This document shows, in pieces, positions 1 through 7,877 of a stretch of DNA of 32,896 nt. The position numbers and the translations under genes were made by a program. Source of the DNA: Coriobacteriaceae bacterium (GTDB taxonomy: Bacteria > Actinomycetota > Coriobacteriia > Coriobacteriales > Eggerthellaceae); the NCBI GenBank assembly GCA_015062635.1, contig SUUF01000012.1, positions 1 through 32,896 on the forward strand, read 5' to 3'. Positions within the stretch are counted from its first letter, which is position 1. Every line of letters starts with the position of its first letter. The notes beneath the pieces were generated by a model. It saw only the letters and a list, made by a program, of their open reading frames with translations, had not been told where the DNA came from and ran no database searches.

Positions 1-351
1 GAGATGCGCATCGACATCTGCAATGCCTGCCATCCGTTCTACACCGGCAACCAGAAGCTGATCGACACCGGCGGACGCGTCCAGCGCTTCACCGACCGCT
101 TCGGTTCCGCCCGCGAGGCCGTTGCCGCCCGCGAGGCCGCCAAGAAGGCCGAGCGCGCCGCTAAGGTCGCCGCTGCCGAGGAAGCCCGCAAGGCTGCCAA
201 GGAAGCCAAGGCTGCCCGCAAGGCCGAGAACGCTGCCAAGTATGCCGCCAAGGCCGAGGAAGAGGCCAAGAAGGCCGCCGAGGCCGCTGCCGAGGCCGCC
301 GCTGCTGAGGCTCCGGTGGAGGCTCCCGCCGAGGAGGCCGCTGCCGAATAA
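1..351 (+). CDS. rpmE: 50S ribosomal protein L31 (5'-truncated by window edge) with long Ala/Lys/Glu-rich C-terminal extension
   Basis: Frame 1 reads (E)[34 protein letters not shown], the conserved C-terminal half of L31, followed by ~80 residues rich in A/K/E before TAA. The real start lies upstream of the window. Confidence 0.9.
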   Translation, partial: EMRIDICNACHPFYTGNQKLIDTGGRVQRFTDRFGSAREAVAAREAAKKAERAAKVAAAEEARKAAKEAKAARKAENAAKYAAKAEEEAKKAAEAAAEAAAAEAPVEAPAEEAAAE

Positions 352-381
352 GGCATCGCATCGATATCCGGACAAGCGAAA

Positions 382-409
382 GGCCGGCCCATCGGGGGTC
401 GGTCTTTTT
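382..409 (+). terminator. Rho-independent terminator after rpmE
   Basis: ggccggccc-atcgg-gggtcggtc with G-U pairs, followed by ttttt. Confidence 0.7.
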
Positions 410-582
410 CGTTGCGTCGTTCCGACGAGCGTCGGCTGCATGGCACGGCATATTCAGGTTCGCTCTCGCAGTGCTTTCATGCCGACGCTGTTTCATGGGC
501 TTTGCCCCGCTGCCGTTTCCATGCGCTTGTAGAACACCACGATGCCGGCGTGCCATCTGTGCGACGGGATTCGCCAAAAAAG

Positions 583-690
583 CGCCATCGTGAACGGTTC
601 GTTCAAGCGAGAATCGTTCACGATGGCGAATTATTGGCTTCCAGCCTGGGGAAATCGTTCACGATGGCGATTTTTTACCTCACGATGGCG
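583..690. repeat. Cluster of four copies of CGTTCACGATGGCG(A) (one inverted, three direct; last one partial)
   Basis: Inverted copy CGCCATCGTGAACG 583-596; direct copies 615-628, 656-669 and TCACGATGGCG 680-690. Confidence 0.85.
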
Positions 691-870
691 AATTCTTGGC
701 GCAAAGCGTGGAGCTGCTGGCACGGGTGCGCTCTGCGGTTTGGCGGCCGGGTCTCAGATTCCGCCACGGTACGACAAAGGGTGCGCCGGCGCATGCCCGA
801 TGGCGCCATTTCCAGTAAATCACCTGGGGAAATGCGGAAGATGCAAAGATATGCGGAGCGGGGAATGATT

Positions 871-904
871 GCCGGCACCGCCCGTCGCGGAGGGCGGTGC
901 CGGC
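871..904 (-). terminator. Strong GC-rich hairpin downstream of ahcY (terminator-like, poor U tract)
   Basis: Perfect 13-bp stem GCCGGCACCGCCC (871-883) / GGGCGGTGCCGGC (892-904), immediately 3' of the ahcY stop on the - strand. Confidence 0.5.
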
Positions 905-911
905 GGGATAC

Positions 912-2162
912 CTAGAAATTCCAGGAATTCATGTAGGCGATCTGCTCGTCGGTGAGCGTGTCGATGCTCACACCCAGGGTCTCGAGCTTCACGCGGGCGA
1001 CGCCATCGTCGATTTCAGCGGGCACGTCGTATACCTGGTGCTCGAGTTCGGAGGCATGCTGGTACAGGTATTCGGCGGCCAGGGCCTGGTTGGCGAAGCT
1101 CATATCCATCACGCTTGCCGGATGCCCCTCGGCGCAGGCGAGGTTCACCAGGCGGCCCTGGGCGAGCACGACGATCGTGCGGCCGTCAGCCAGCGTGTAT
1201 TCCTCGACGAGCGGCTTCAGCTCAACCTTCGACACGGCGTTCTCCTCGAGCCACACGAGGTTGATCTCGGAATCGAAGTGTCCGGAATTGCAGATGATGG
1301 CGCCATCCTTCATGTTCTCGAAGGCCGGAGCGTCGACCACCTTGCAGTTGCCGGTCACCGTCACCCACACGTCGGCGTAGCGGGCGGCTTCGGCGGCGGG
1401 CATCACGCGATAGCCCTCCATGTGGGCCTCGAGCGCCTTCAGCGGGTCGACTTCGCACACGATGACGTCCATGCCCATGCCCTTGGCGCGCAGCGCAAGG
1501 CCGCTTCCGCAGTGGCCGTAGCCCGACACGACGATGGTGCGGCCGGCGAGCAGGCGGTTCGTGGCGCGCACGATGCCGTCGAGCGTCGACTGGCCCGTGC
1601 CGTAGTGGTTGTCGAAGAAGTGCTTCGTGTTGGCGTCGTTGATGTTGAACACCGGGTAGCCGAGCGCCCCGTCGGCGGCCATCGCGGCCAGGCGCACGAC
1701 GCCGGTGGTGGTCTCCTCGGTGCCGCCGATGATGCCGGGCAGCATGTCGGCGTGGCGGGTGTGCAGCGCCGTGTCAAGGTCGGCGCCGTCATCCATGATG
1801 ATCTGCGGCTTCGTGGCGATGACGGCCTCGATGTGGCGGGCGTAGGTGTTCATGTCCTCGCCGGTGATCGCATAGACGTCGACCCCGTAGTCGCGCACGA
1901 GCGAGGCGGCGGTGTCGTCCTGCGTGGAAAGCGGGTTGCTCGCGCACAGCGTGACCTTCGCGCCGCCGGCCACCAGCACGCGCATCAGGTTCGCGGTTTC
2001 GGTGGTCACGTGCATGCATGCGCCGATGCGCACGTCTTGCAGGGGCTTCTCGCGCTCGAAACGCTCGCGGATGCGGGCGAGAACGGGCATGTCGCGGTCG
2101 GCCCAGAGTATGCGCGCCTGCCCTGCATCGGCAAGCGCTATATCCTTGATGTCATATGGCAT
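912..2162 (-). CDS. ahcY: Adenosylhomocysteinase (S-adenosyl-L-homocysteine hydrolase)
   Basis: Translation [28 protein letters not shown]...[13 protein letters not shown]...[17 protein letters not shown]...[10 protein letters not shown]; start at 2162 preceded by aagaaggacac. The ORF-track start at 2420 is an upstream overextension. Confidence 0.95.
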   Translation of the reverse strand: MPYDIKDIALADAGQARILWADRDMPVLARIRERFEREKPLQDVRIGACMHVTTETANLMRVLVAGGAKVTLCASNPLSTQDDTAASLVRDYGVDVYAITGEDMNTYARHIEAVIATKPQIIMDDGADLDTALHTRHADMLPGIIGGTEETTTGVVRLAAMAADGALGYPVFNINDANTKHFFDNHYGTGQSTLDGIVRATNRLLAGRTIVVSGYGHCGSGLALRAKGMGMDVIVCEVDPLKALEAHMEGYRVMPAAEAARYADVWVTVTGNCKVVDAPAFENMKDGAIICNSGHFDSEINLVWLEENAVSKVELKPLVEEYTLADGRTIVVLAQGRLVNLACAEGHPASVMDMSFANQALAAEYLYQHASELEHQVYDVPAEIDDGVARVKLETLGVSIDTLTDEQIAYMNSWNF

Positions 2163-2346
2163 GTGTCCTTCTTTCGAAATTTGGTTGTGGGCTCGCTGTA
2201 TTTGATGCGTTACAGGGTACCACGCTTCGAGCGCACGGCTATAATCCCCCCTAATCTTCAGATGGAGGCCGGCGAATAGGCAACGCCGGTGCGCGGGGCG
2301 GGGAGACCGCCGCGCGCCAAATGGGAAGGCAAACGGAGGAACTACG

Positions 2347-3663
2347 GTGGTCGAGGAGCTATTCGCGCAGGTGTCGTACGTCGACATCTTCAACTTCTGC
2401 GTGTTCCTCGTGTTCACCATCTGCTATTCCTACCAGCTCTATTACGTGTTCCATGTGCTCACGCACAAGGTCGAGCCGCGGGTGGCGAAGAAGAACCACC
2501 GCTATGCCGTCGTCATCTCGGCGCGCAACGAGGCGGCGGTCATCGGCGACCTCATCCACAGCATCAGGGTGAACAACTACCCGCAGGAGCTCATCGACAT
2601 CTTCGTCATCGCCGATAACTGCACCGACAACACGGCGATGGTCGCGCAACGGGCGGGCGCCATCGTGTTCCCGCGCTTCAACCGGCAATACATCGGGAAG
2701 GGCTATGCGCTCACCTACGGCTTCAAGTGCATCAAGGAGCAGTATGGCCACAACGGCTACGAGGCCTATTTCGTCTTCGATGCCGACAACGTGCTCGACG
2801 TGAACTATTTCCGCGAGATGAACGCGACCTTCGATGCGGGCGCAAAGGCGTCGACGAGCTACCGCAATTCCAAGAACTACGATTCGAACTGGATTTCGGC
2901 GGGATACGCCGTGTGGTTCCTGCGCGAATGCAAGTACCTCTCGCAGGCGCGCCTGCTGCTGAACACGAGCTGCGCGATTTCGGGCACGGGCTTCTTCATC
3001 GCCGCCGACGTCATCGAGAAGGCCGGCGGCTGGAAATGGCACCTGCTCACCGAGGATATCCAGTTCTCGGCCGAGACCATCCTGAACGGCGAGCAGATCT
3101 CGTACACGCCCACGGCCATGCTCTACGACGAGCAGCCCATCACCTTCCGCGATTCCTGGAACCAGCGCTTCCGCTGGGCGAAGGGCTTCTACCAGGTGTT
3201 CGGCCGCTATGGCTGGGGCTTGGCGAAGGGCATCTTCACGAATCCCAAGGGCCGGCGTTTCGCCTGCTTCGACATGCTCATGACCATCGCGCCCGGTATG
3301 CTGCTCACCATCGTGGCCCTCACGTTCAACGTCTTGGTGGTCGTGTTCGCGGCGCTCGGCCTCATGACGACGGGCGTGGCGGTTGCGACGAGCTTGTCGT
3401 CGGTGTTCTTCTGCGTGTTCAACTACACGCTCATCATGTTCGCGTTCGGCGTGCTGGCCACGTTCACCGAGTGGGATAACATCAACGCGCCCACGAGCCA
3501 TAAGATCCGCTACATGTTCACGTTCCCGGCCTTCATGCTCACGTATATCCCCATCGCGCTCGTGGCGCTCGTGAAGAAGGCGGAATGGACGCCCATCGCG
3601 CACACGATCTCGGTCGATGTCGAGTCGTTCTCGCAGACGCAGGGAGAGCGCAAGGCAGCGTAA
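2347..3663 (+). CDS. Membrane glycosyltransferase, family 2
   Basis: [46 protein letters not shown] motifs plus C-terminal TM segments; GTG start with ggagga upstream. Confidence 0.88.
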   Translation: MVEELFAQVSYVDIFNFCVFLVFTICYSYQLYYVFHVLTHKVEPRVAKKNHRYAVVISARNEAAVIGDLIHSIRVNNYPQELIDIFVIADNCTDNTAMVAQRAGAIVFPRFNRQYIGKGYALTYGFKCIKEQYGHNGYEAYFVFDADNVLDVNYFREMNATFDAGAKASTSYRNSKNYDSNWISAGYAVWFLRECKYLSQARLLLNTSCAISGTGFFIAADVIEKAGGWKWHLLTEDIQFSAETILNGEQISYTPTAMLYDEQPITFRDSWNQRFRWAKGFYQVFGRYGWGLAKGIFTNPKGRRFACFDMLMTIAPGMLLTIVALTFNVLVVVFAALGLMTTGVAVATSLSSVFFCVFNYTLIMFAFGVLATFTEWDNINAPTSHKIRYMFTFPAFMLTYIPIALVALVKKAEWTPIAHTISVDVESFSQTQGERKAA

Positions 3664-3690
3664 ACGGCACGCTGCAAGGCGGGCATGCCA

Positions 3691-4443
3691 TCAGGGCACC
3701 CGGGCGAAGGTGACGCAGCGAATATCCCGCACGCCGGCTGCATGCAGCGCATCGCAGGCCGCGAACAGCGTCGCGCCGGTCGTGTAGACGTCGTCGACGA
3801 GGATGACGCGTTCCGGAACCGGTTTTCCCGTTCTAAGCGGCGCGGCCCGCACCGCTCCCGCCATGTTCGCGAAACGCTCGTGTCGCGTGAGCCCGCGCTG
3901 GTCGGCGACTGGGAGCTTCTCGAGCATCCGCCGGCAGGGAAGGGCGGTCTCGCGTTCGAGCGCGTGCGCGATGAGGGCCATATGCTCGAAACCCCGGCGC
4001 CTCAGCGCGGCCGCATCGGCGGGCACGAATGTGATGACGCCATCGGAAAGCCAGCTTTTGGGCATCGTGTCTGACATCATGCTGGCGATGAGGGCGGCGA
4101 GCCGTCGTTCGCCCCCGTCTTTGTAGGCGGTTATCAGGGCGCGGGCGCGCCCGCGGTGCTCGATGGCGCTCACGCAGCGTTCGAACGGAATGCCGGTACG
4201 CCCCACCGCGGCAAGCGAAAACGTGTTGCAGTCGACGCATTGCACCCGTCCGTGTGGCGCCCCGCACCGCGGGCAGGCGAGCCAGCGGTCCACGTAGGGC
4301 AGGTTCAGCCGGCAGCGCGTGCACAAGACGGTGCCCGGCGCATCGCAGATCACGCATCGGGTCGTCCAGATGGCCTCGCAGGCGCCCTGGGCGATCAGGG
4401 CGGCCACCTGTGCGGGCATGCGTGCCCACCGGGTCCCGTTCAT
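3691..4443 (-). CDS. comF: ComF family protein / phosphoribosyltransferase-like
   Basis: Cys-rich N-terminus (CVICDAPGTVLCTRC...CPRCGAPHGRVQCVDC) and PRPP motif VILVDDVYTTGAT. Confidence 0.85.
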   Translation of the reverse strand: MNGTRWARMPAQVAALIAQGACEAIWTTRCVICDAPGTVLCTRCRLNLPYVDRWLACPRCGAPHGRVQCVDCNTFSLAAVGRTGIPFERCVSAIEHRGRARALITAYKDGGERRLAALIASMMSDTMPKSWLSDGVITFVPADAAALRRRGFEHMALIAHALERETALPCRRMLEKLPVADQRGLTRHERFANMAGAVRAAPLRTGKPVPERVILVDDVYTTGATLFAACDALHAAGVRDIRCVTFARVP

Positions 4444-4591
4444 TTCCGGGAGGTCGAGGGAGCGGCGATGGCAAAAGGTCCCATCACATGCCCCGTTTCT
4501 CTCCGTATTTGTTTCATTGCTGCTATCGCCTCCATCTCCCTCCCGGGAGGAAGTGTAGCGAATGCCTTCACATGAAATGTTCCGAGAAATC

Positions 4592-5950
4592 TCAGGTGAG
4601 CCTATGCGTCAGCGCATAGGCGAGCAGGGTTTCACGGCTGTTCTCGAGCTCGCCGTCGATGACGGCGTCGAGCAGCTGCGCGAGCGTTTGGCCGAGTTCC
4701 GGCCCCGGTTGCCATCCCGCGGCGATGAGGTCGCCTCCATTCACCGCGAGCTGCGCGAGCGTGAACGGCGCACCCCGGGCGATGACCTCCTCGAGGATGC
4801 CCTGCGTTGCGCGCGCCGCCTCGAGCCGTTCGGTGATGCCCGGCGCTTTCGCGAGGGAATCGGCCACCTGCAGCGCGAGCAGCGCGCGGAACAGGTCGAC
4901 GCGGCCATCGAGCTTGCGCAGCGCGCGCAGCACCGCGGTCTCGGTGGGAGGCATGAACCATTCATGATACGAGACGAGCAGATGGGCCTCTTCCCGCAGC
5001 TTTGTCGGGGCTTTCAGCCGCGCAAGAACGTCGTGTGCGATGCGGGCGCCGACGTGGGCGTGGCCCTTGAAGTGATCGCGGCCGGCGGCATCGGTGGTGC
5101 GGCACGCCGGCTTGCCCACGTCGTGCAGCAACGCCGACCAGCGCGAAAGCGAGGTGGCGGGGCTGCCATCGACGACCCGCGCCGTGTGCCCGAGCACGTC
5201 GTAGATATGGTAGGGCGTGTTCTGCGGGCAACCGGCCATCGCGCCGACCTCGGGGATCACCGCCGCGACGGCTTCCGGGCATGCGAGCAGGGCCGATCCG
5301 GCCGCATCGCCGCACAGCATGCGGTCGAGCTCGCTGAACACGCGCTCGACCGATATGGCGCCGAGCGAGCATGCATGGGCTTGCATCGCGGCAAGGGTTT
5401 CTCCTTCGATGGAAAAGCCCAGCTCCGACGCGAAACGGATGCCCCGCAATATGCGCAGGGCGTCTTCTGCGAAGCGTTGCGCCGGAACGCCCACGGCGCG
5501 GATGAGGCCCGCTTCGAGGTCACGCAGGCCGCCGAACGGATCGCGCAGGCCGCGCGTGGGATGCCAGGCCATCGCGTTGATTGTGAAGTCGCGCCGGGCG
5601 AGGTCCTCGTCGATGCTGCCGACGAAGGCCACCGTTTCGGGGTGGCGCGAATCGCGGTACCCGCCATCTGCCCGGAAGGTCGTGACCTCGATGGGGGAGC
5701 CGCCGGCTATGACGGTGACGGTGCCGAACGCCGTGCCCGTCTCGTGGACGGCAAGTCCGGCGCGCCGGAACACGCGCGCGGCATCCTGCCAGGGCGCGCT
5801 CGAGGCGATGTCGAGGTCGTGCACCGGGGCCCGGCGTATCGAATCGCGCACGAAGCCCCCGACGCACCAGGCTTCGAACCCGGCATCCTCGAGCAGCTCG
5901 ATGGCCAGCAGGCCGCCGGCAGGTATGGCTATGTTCGTCGTATTGCCCAT
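4592..5950 (-). CDS. cca: CCA tRNA nucleotidyltransferase / poly(A) polymerase family with HD domain
   Basis: CVGGFVRDSIRR, HDLDIAS, RRDFTINAMA, EDALRILRGIRFASELGF and HDVGKP motifs. Confidence 0.9.
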   Translation of the reverse strand: MGNTTNIAIPAGGLLAIELLEDAGFEAWCVGGFVRDSIRRAPVHDLDIASSAPWQDAARVFRRAGLAVHETGTAFGTVTVIAGGSPIEVTTFRADGGYRDSRHPETVAFVGSIDEDLARRDFTINAMAWHPTRGLRDPFGGLRDLEAGLIRAVGVPAQRFAEDALRILRGIRFASELGFSIEGETLAAMQAHACSLGAISVERVFSELDRMLCGDAAGSALLACPEAVAAVIPEVGAMAGCPQNTPYHIYDVLGHTARVVDGSPATSLSRWSALLHDVGKPACRTTDAAGRDHFKGHAHVGARIAHDVLARLKAPTKLREEAHLLVSYHEWFMPPTETAVLRALRKLDGRVDLFRALLALQVADSLAKAPGITERLEAARATQGILEEVIARGAPFTLAQLAVNGGDLIAAGWQPGPELGQTLAQLLDAVIDGELENSRETLLAYALTHRLT

Positions 5951-6148
5951 GCGCTGATTCTACTACCTGCGTGTGCCCGCATCAGATGGGGACGAGCTGA
6001 ACGGCGCTTGTGCGGGGCATGCATGCCCGCGGATGCCCGCTTCGGCGCAAGGGACATTCGGGTGTGTGATTTGCTATGCCTGCCACCTGGGGATATGGGC
6101 AAGAAATGGACGTGGCTGAAAAAAGTTTCCCCATTTGCGAAATAATCC

Positions 6149-6177
6149 TTGACGGGTGGGGGCGCGGTGGCTAATAT
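6149..6177 (+). promoter_or_regulatory. Sigma-70-type promoter for the tRNA-Gln/tRNA-Glu unit
   Basis: TTGACG (6149-6154), 17-bp spacer, TAATAT (6172-6177), ~46 bp upstream of tRNA-Gln. Confidence 0.7.
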
Positions 6178-6223
6178 ATCCAACTGCGTCTGAAAGCAAA
6201 CCCAGATGCATCGTTTAAAGCAC

Positions 6224-6297
6224 TGGGGTGTCGTCTAATGGTAGGACACCGGTTTCTGGTACCGCACGTGAGGGTTCGACTCCTTCCACCCCAGCCA
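6224..6297 (+). tRNA. tRNA-Gln (anticodon CTG)
   Basis: Acceptor TGGGGTG/CACCCCA, anticodon loop TTCTGGT, T-loop GTTCGACTC, encoded CCA. Confidence 0.9.
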
Positions 6298-6320
6298 TAA
6301 ACGACAGGCGCGAAACATAT

Positions 6321-6397
6321 GGCCCGTTCGTCTAGCGGTTTAGGACATCGCCCTCTCAAGGCGGAGATCACCGGTTCGAATCCGGTACGGGCTACCA
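6321..6397 (+). tRNA. tRNA-Glu (anticodon CTC)
   Basis: Acceptor GGCCCGT/ACGGGCT, anticodon loop containing CTC, GGTTCGAATCC T-arm, encoded CCA. Confidence 0.9.
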
Positions 6398-6401
6398 AAA
6401 C

Positions 6402-6438
6402 TCCAGGTCAGCGGCTTAAGTCCCTGGCCTTTTTCTTT
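6402..6438 (+). terminator. Probable terminator after the tRNA pair
   Basis: ccagg...cctgg inverted repeat followed by cctttttct. Confidence 0.4.
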
Positions 6439-6446
6439 GCCTGGAT

Positions 6447-6611
6447 GGTATATCGCGCGCGATGCACCTGACAAAGTCACCGGAGGGGTTTGTCAGGTCG
6501 ATAGGTTCCGATGCACCTGACAAAGTCACCGGAGGGGTTTGTCAGGTCGATAGGTCCCGATGCACCTGACAAAGTCACCGGAGGGGTTTGTCAGGTATAT
6601 CGCGCGCGATG
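6447..6611. repeat. 49-bp tandem hairpin array (3 units) bounded by identical 18-bp sequences
   Basis: ACCTGACAAA...TTTGTCAGGT at 6466-6498, 6515-6547 and 6564-6596 (period 49). GGTATATCGCGCGCGATG occurs at 6447-6464 and 6594-6611 (147 bp = 3x49 apart). Confidence 0.95.
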
Positions 6612-6788
6612 GGTGTTGCGAAGGCCACGAGGCGGGCCCAAACCTCATGGAAGGGTATGCAGGGGCGCATAGAGTGGCATATATATTATCCAGCGCTGTT
6701 TCCCGAAAAGAAAAACCCTTTGCCGCGTGCGGTGATGTCGGGTAGCATGGGTGCTCCATCACCATGCCCCCCGGTTAGGGGGTAACAC

Positions 6789-7751
6789 ATGAATACACGA
6801 GAAGGCGAACAAGCGGGACGCTCAAACGGGCGCGTGGCGGCAGCATGCCCAGACGATGTGCCCATCTTGGGGATACGGGTGTTCGGCGGCTTCGACCTGT
6901 GGCTCGGCGACGTTCCCGTCGACCCAGCCGTCACGCGCCAGCGCAAGCTCCAGGTCCTCATGGGCATCCTGGCGGTCAACCACGGGCAAGAGCTGTTCAG
7001 CGACCATGTGGCCGACAGCATCTGGCCGCGCAGCCCGCTCGAGAAGAAACGCCATAGCTTCTACAACCTCTGGTATGTCACGACACGTGCCGTTTACGAG
7101 GGGAAACGCGAGGATAATCCCTATTTCGAGCGTCGGCACCACACCTGCCGGCTCATCGATGCGCATGTGCATACCGATGTGGAGGACGTCGAGCTCGCCT
7201 GCAAGCAGCTCGCGCGGCACGATCTGACGCCCGCGCAGGCCATCGAGGCCTACCGCTTCCTGCAAGACGCCTATCGCGGCGACCTGTTGCCCGGCGAGAC
7301 CGAGAACGCCATCATCCTGCGCGCCCGCATGGAGTGGCGCGAGCGGGTCACCGGCGCCCTGTCGGCGGCGGCGCACCAGATGATGGAGCACGGCGAGGAC
7401 CGCACGGCCCTGTGGATGGCGACGGCGGCATCCCGCATCTCGGGCACGCGCGAGGACGTGGCCCGGCTGCGCATGGCGCTGTTCGCGAAGATGGGCATGA
7501 AGGCCTATGCGGTGCGGGCGTACGACGAGCTCGATGCCGTGCTGCGGGAACAGGTAGGCTTCGGCCCCTCGCCGCAATCGGTGCAGCTGATGGAACAGGT
7601 GATCGAATCGGGTCCGTCGCATCCCTCGTGCGCCTCGCCCCGACGCCGCCGGCACCCGCGCCGGACAGCCGGAATGCGCAGCACGGGGTACGGCCGGCCG
7701 CTTGCGGGGGAAGTGCCCGCTGCCGCCGATTTCCTGGCCGGACCTATGTAA
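6789..7751 (+). CDS. SARP-like transcriptional regulator (winged-helix + bacterial transcriptional activator domain)
   Basis: IRVFGGFDLWLGDVPVDPAVTRQRKLQVLMGILAVN...IWPRSPLEKKRHSFYNLWYVTTRAVYE resembles the SARP N-terminal domain; the following TPR-like BTAD ends ...LDAVLREQVGFGPSPQ. Confidence 0.75.
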   Translation: MNTREGEQAGRSNGRVAAACPDDVPILGIRVFGGFDLWLGDVPVDPAVTRQRKLQVLMGILAVNHGQELFSDHVADSIWPRSPLEKKRHSFYNLWYVTTRAVYEGKREDNPYFERRHHTCRLIDAHVHTDVEDVELACKQLARHDLTPAQAIEAYRFLQDAYRGDLLPGETENAIILRARMEWRERVTGALSAAAHQMMEHGEDRTALWMATAASRISGTREDVARLRMALFAKMGMKAYAVRAYDELDAVLREQVGFGPSPQSVQLMEQVIESGPSHPSCASPRRRRHPRRTAGMRSTGYGRPLAGEVPAAADFLAGPM

Positions 7752-7877
7752 TTCGCGCGGCATCGGGCCAGCGCTCGCATGTGCTTGTGGGGGCTGTGGT
7801 ATTTTGGGACGGTTACCCGGGGAACGCGCCCGCAGCCAATGGCGGCGCGGTCCATGCAAATCGAAGAGGGGTGCGAC

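Noticed and set aside
412-915. 167-aa and 108-aa + ORFs in the rpmE-ahcY intergenic region
   Set aside because: No good RBS or recognisable motif, and they run through the repeat cluster and the ahcY-terminal hairpin; probably chance ORFs in high-GC sequence.
897-2279. 460-aa + strand ORF opposite ahcY
   Set aside because: Antisense shadow of a clear ahcY gene; no domain signature.
2163-2346. SAH riboswitch upstream of ahcY
   Set aside because: The short leader shows no recognisable SAH-riboswitch core or pseudoknot by eye; a covariance-model search would be needed to claim one.
4562-6145. 527-aa + strand ORF opposite cca
   Set aside because: Antisense shadow of cca; Arg/Ala/Gly-rich with no recognisable motifs.
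6321-6420. Integrative element att site at the tRNA-Glu 3' end
   Set aside because: No duplicated tRNA 3' segment or integrase gene found in the window.
6447-6611. CRISPR array
   Set aside because: Units are tandem with near-identical linkers (18 bp), so there are no unique spacers; no cas genes in the window.
6526-6785. Short ORFs over the 49-bp repeat array
   Set aside because: Translations merely encode the repeats; no RBS or conserved protein features.
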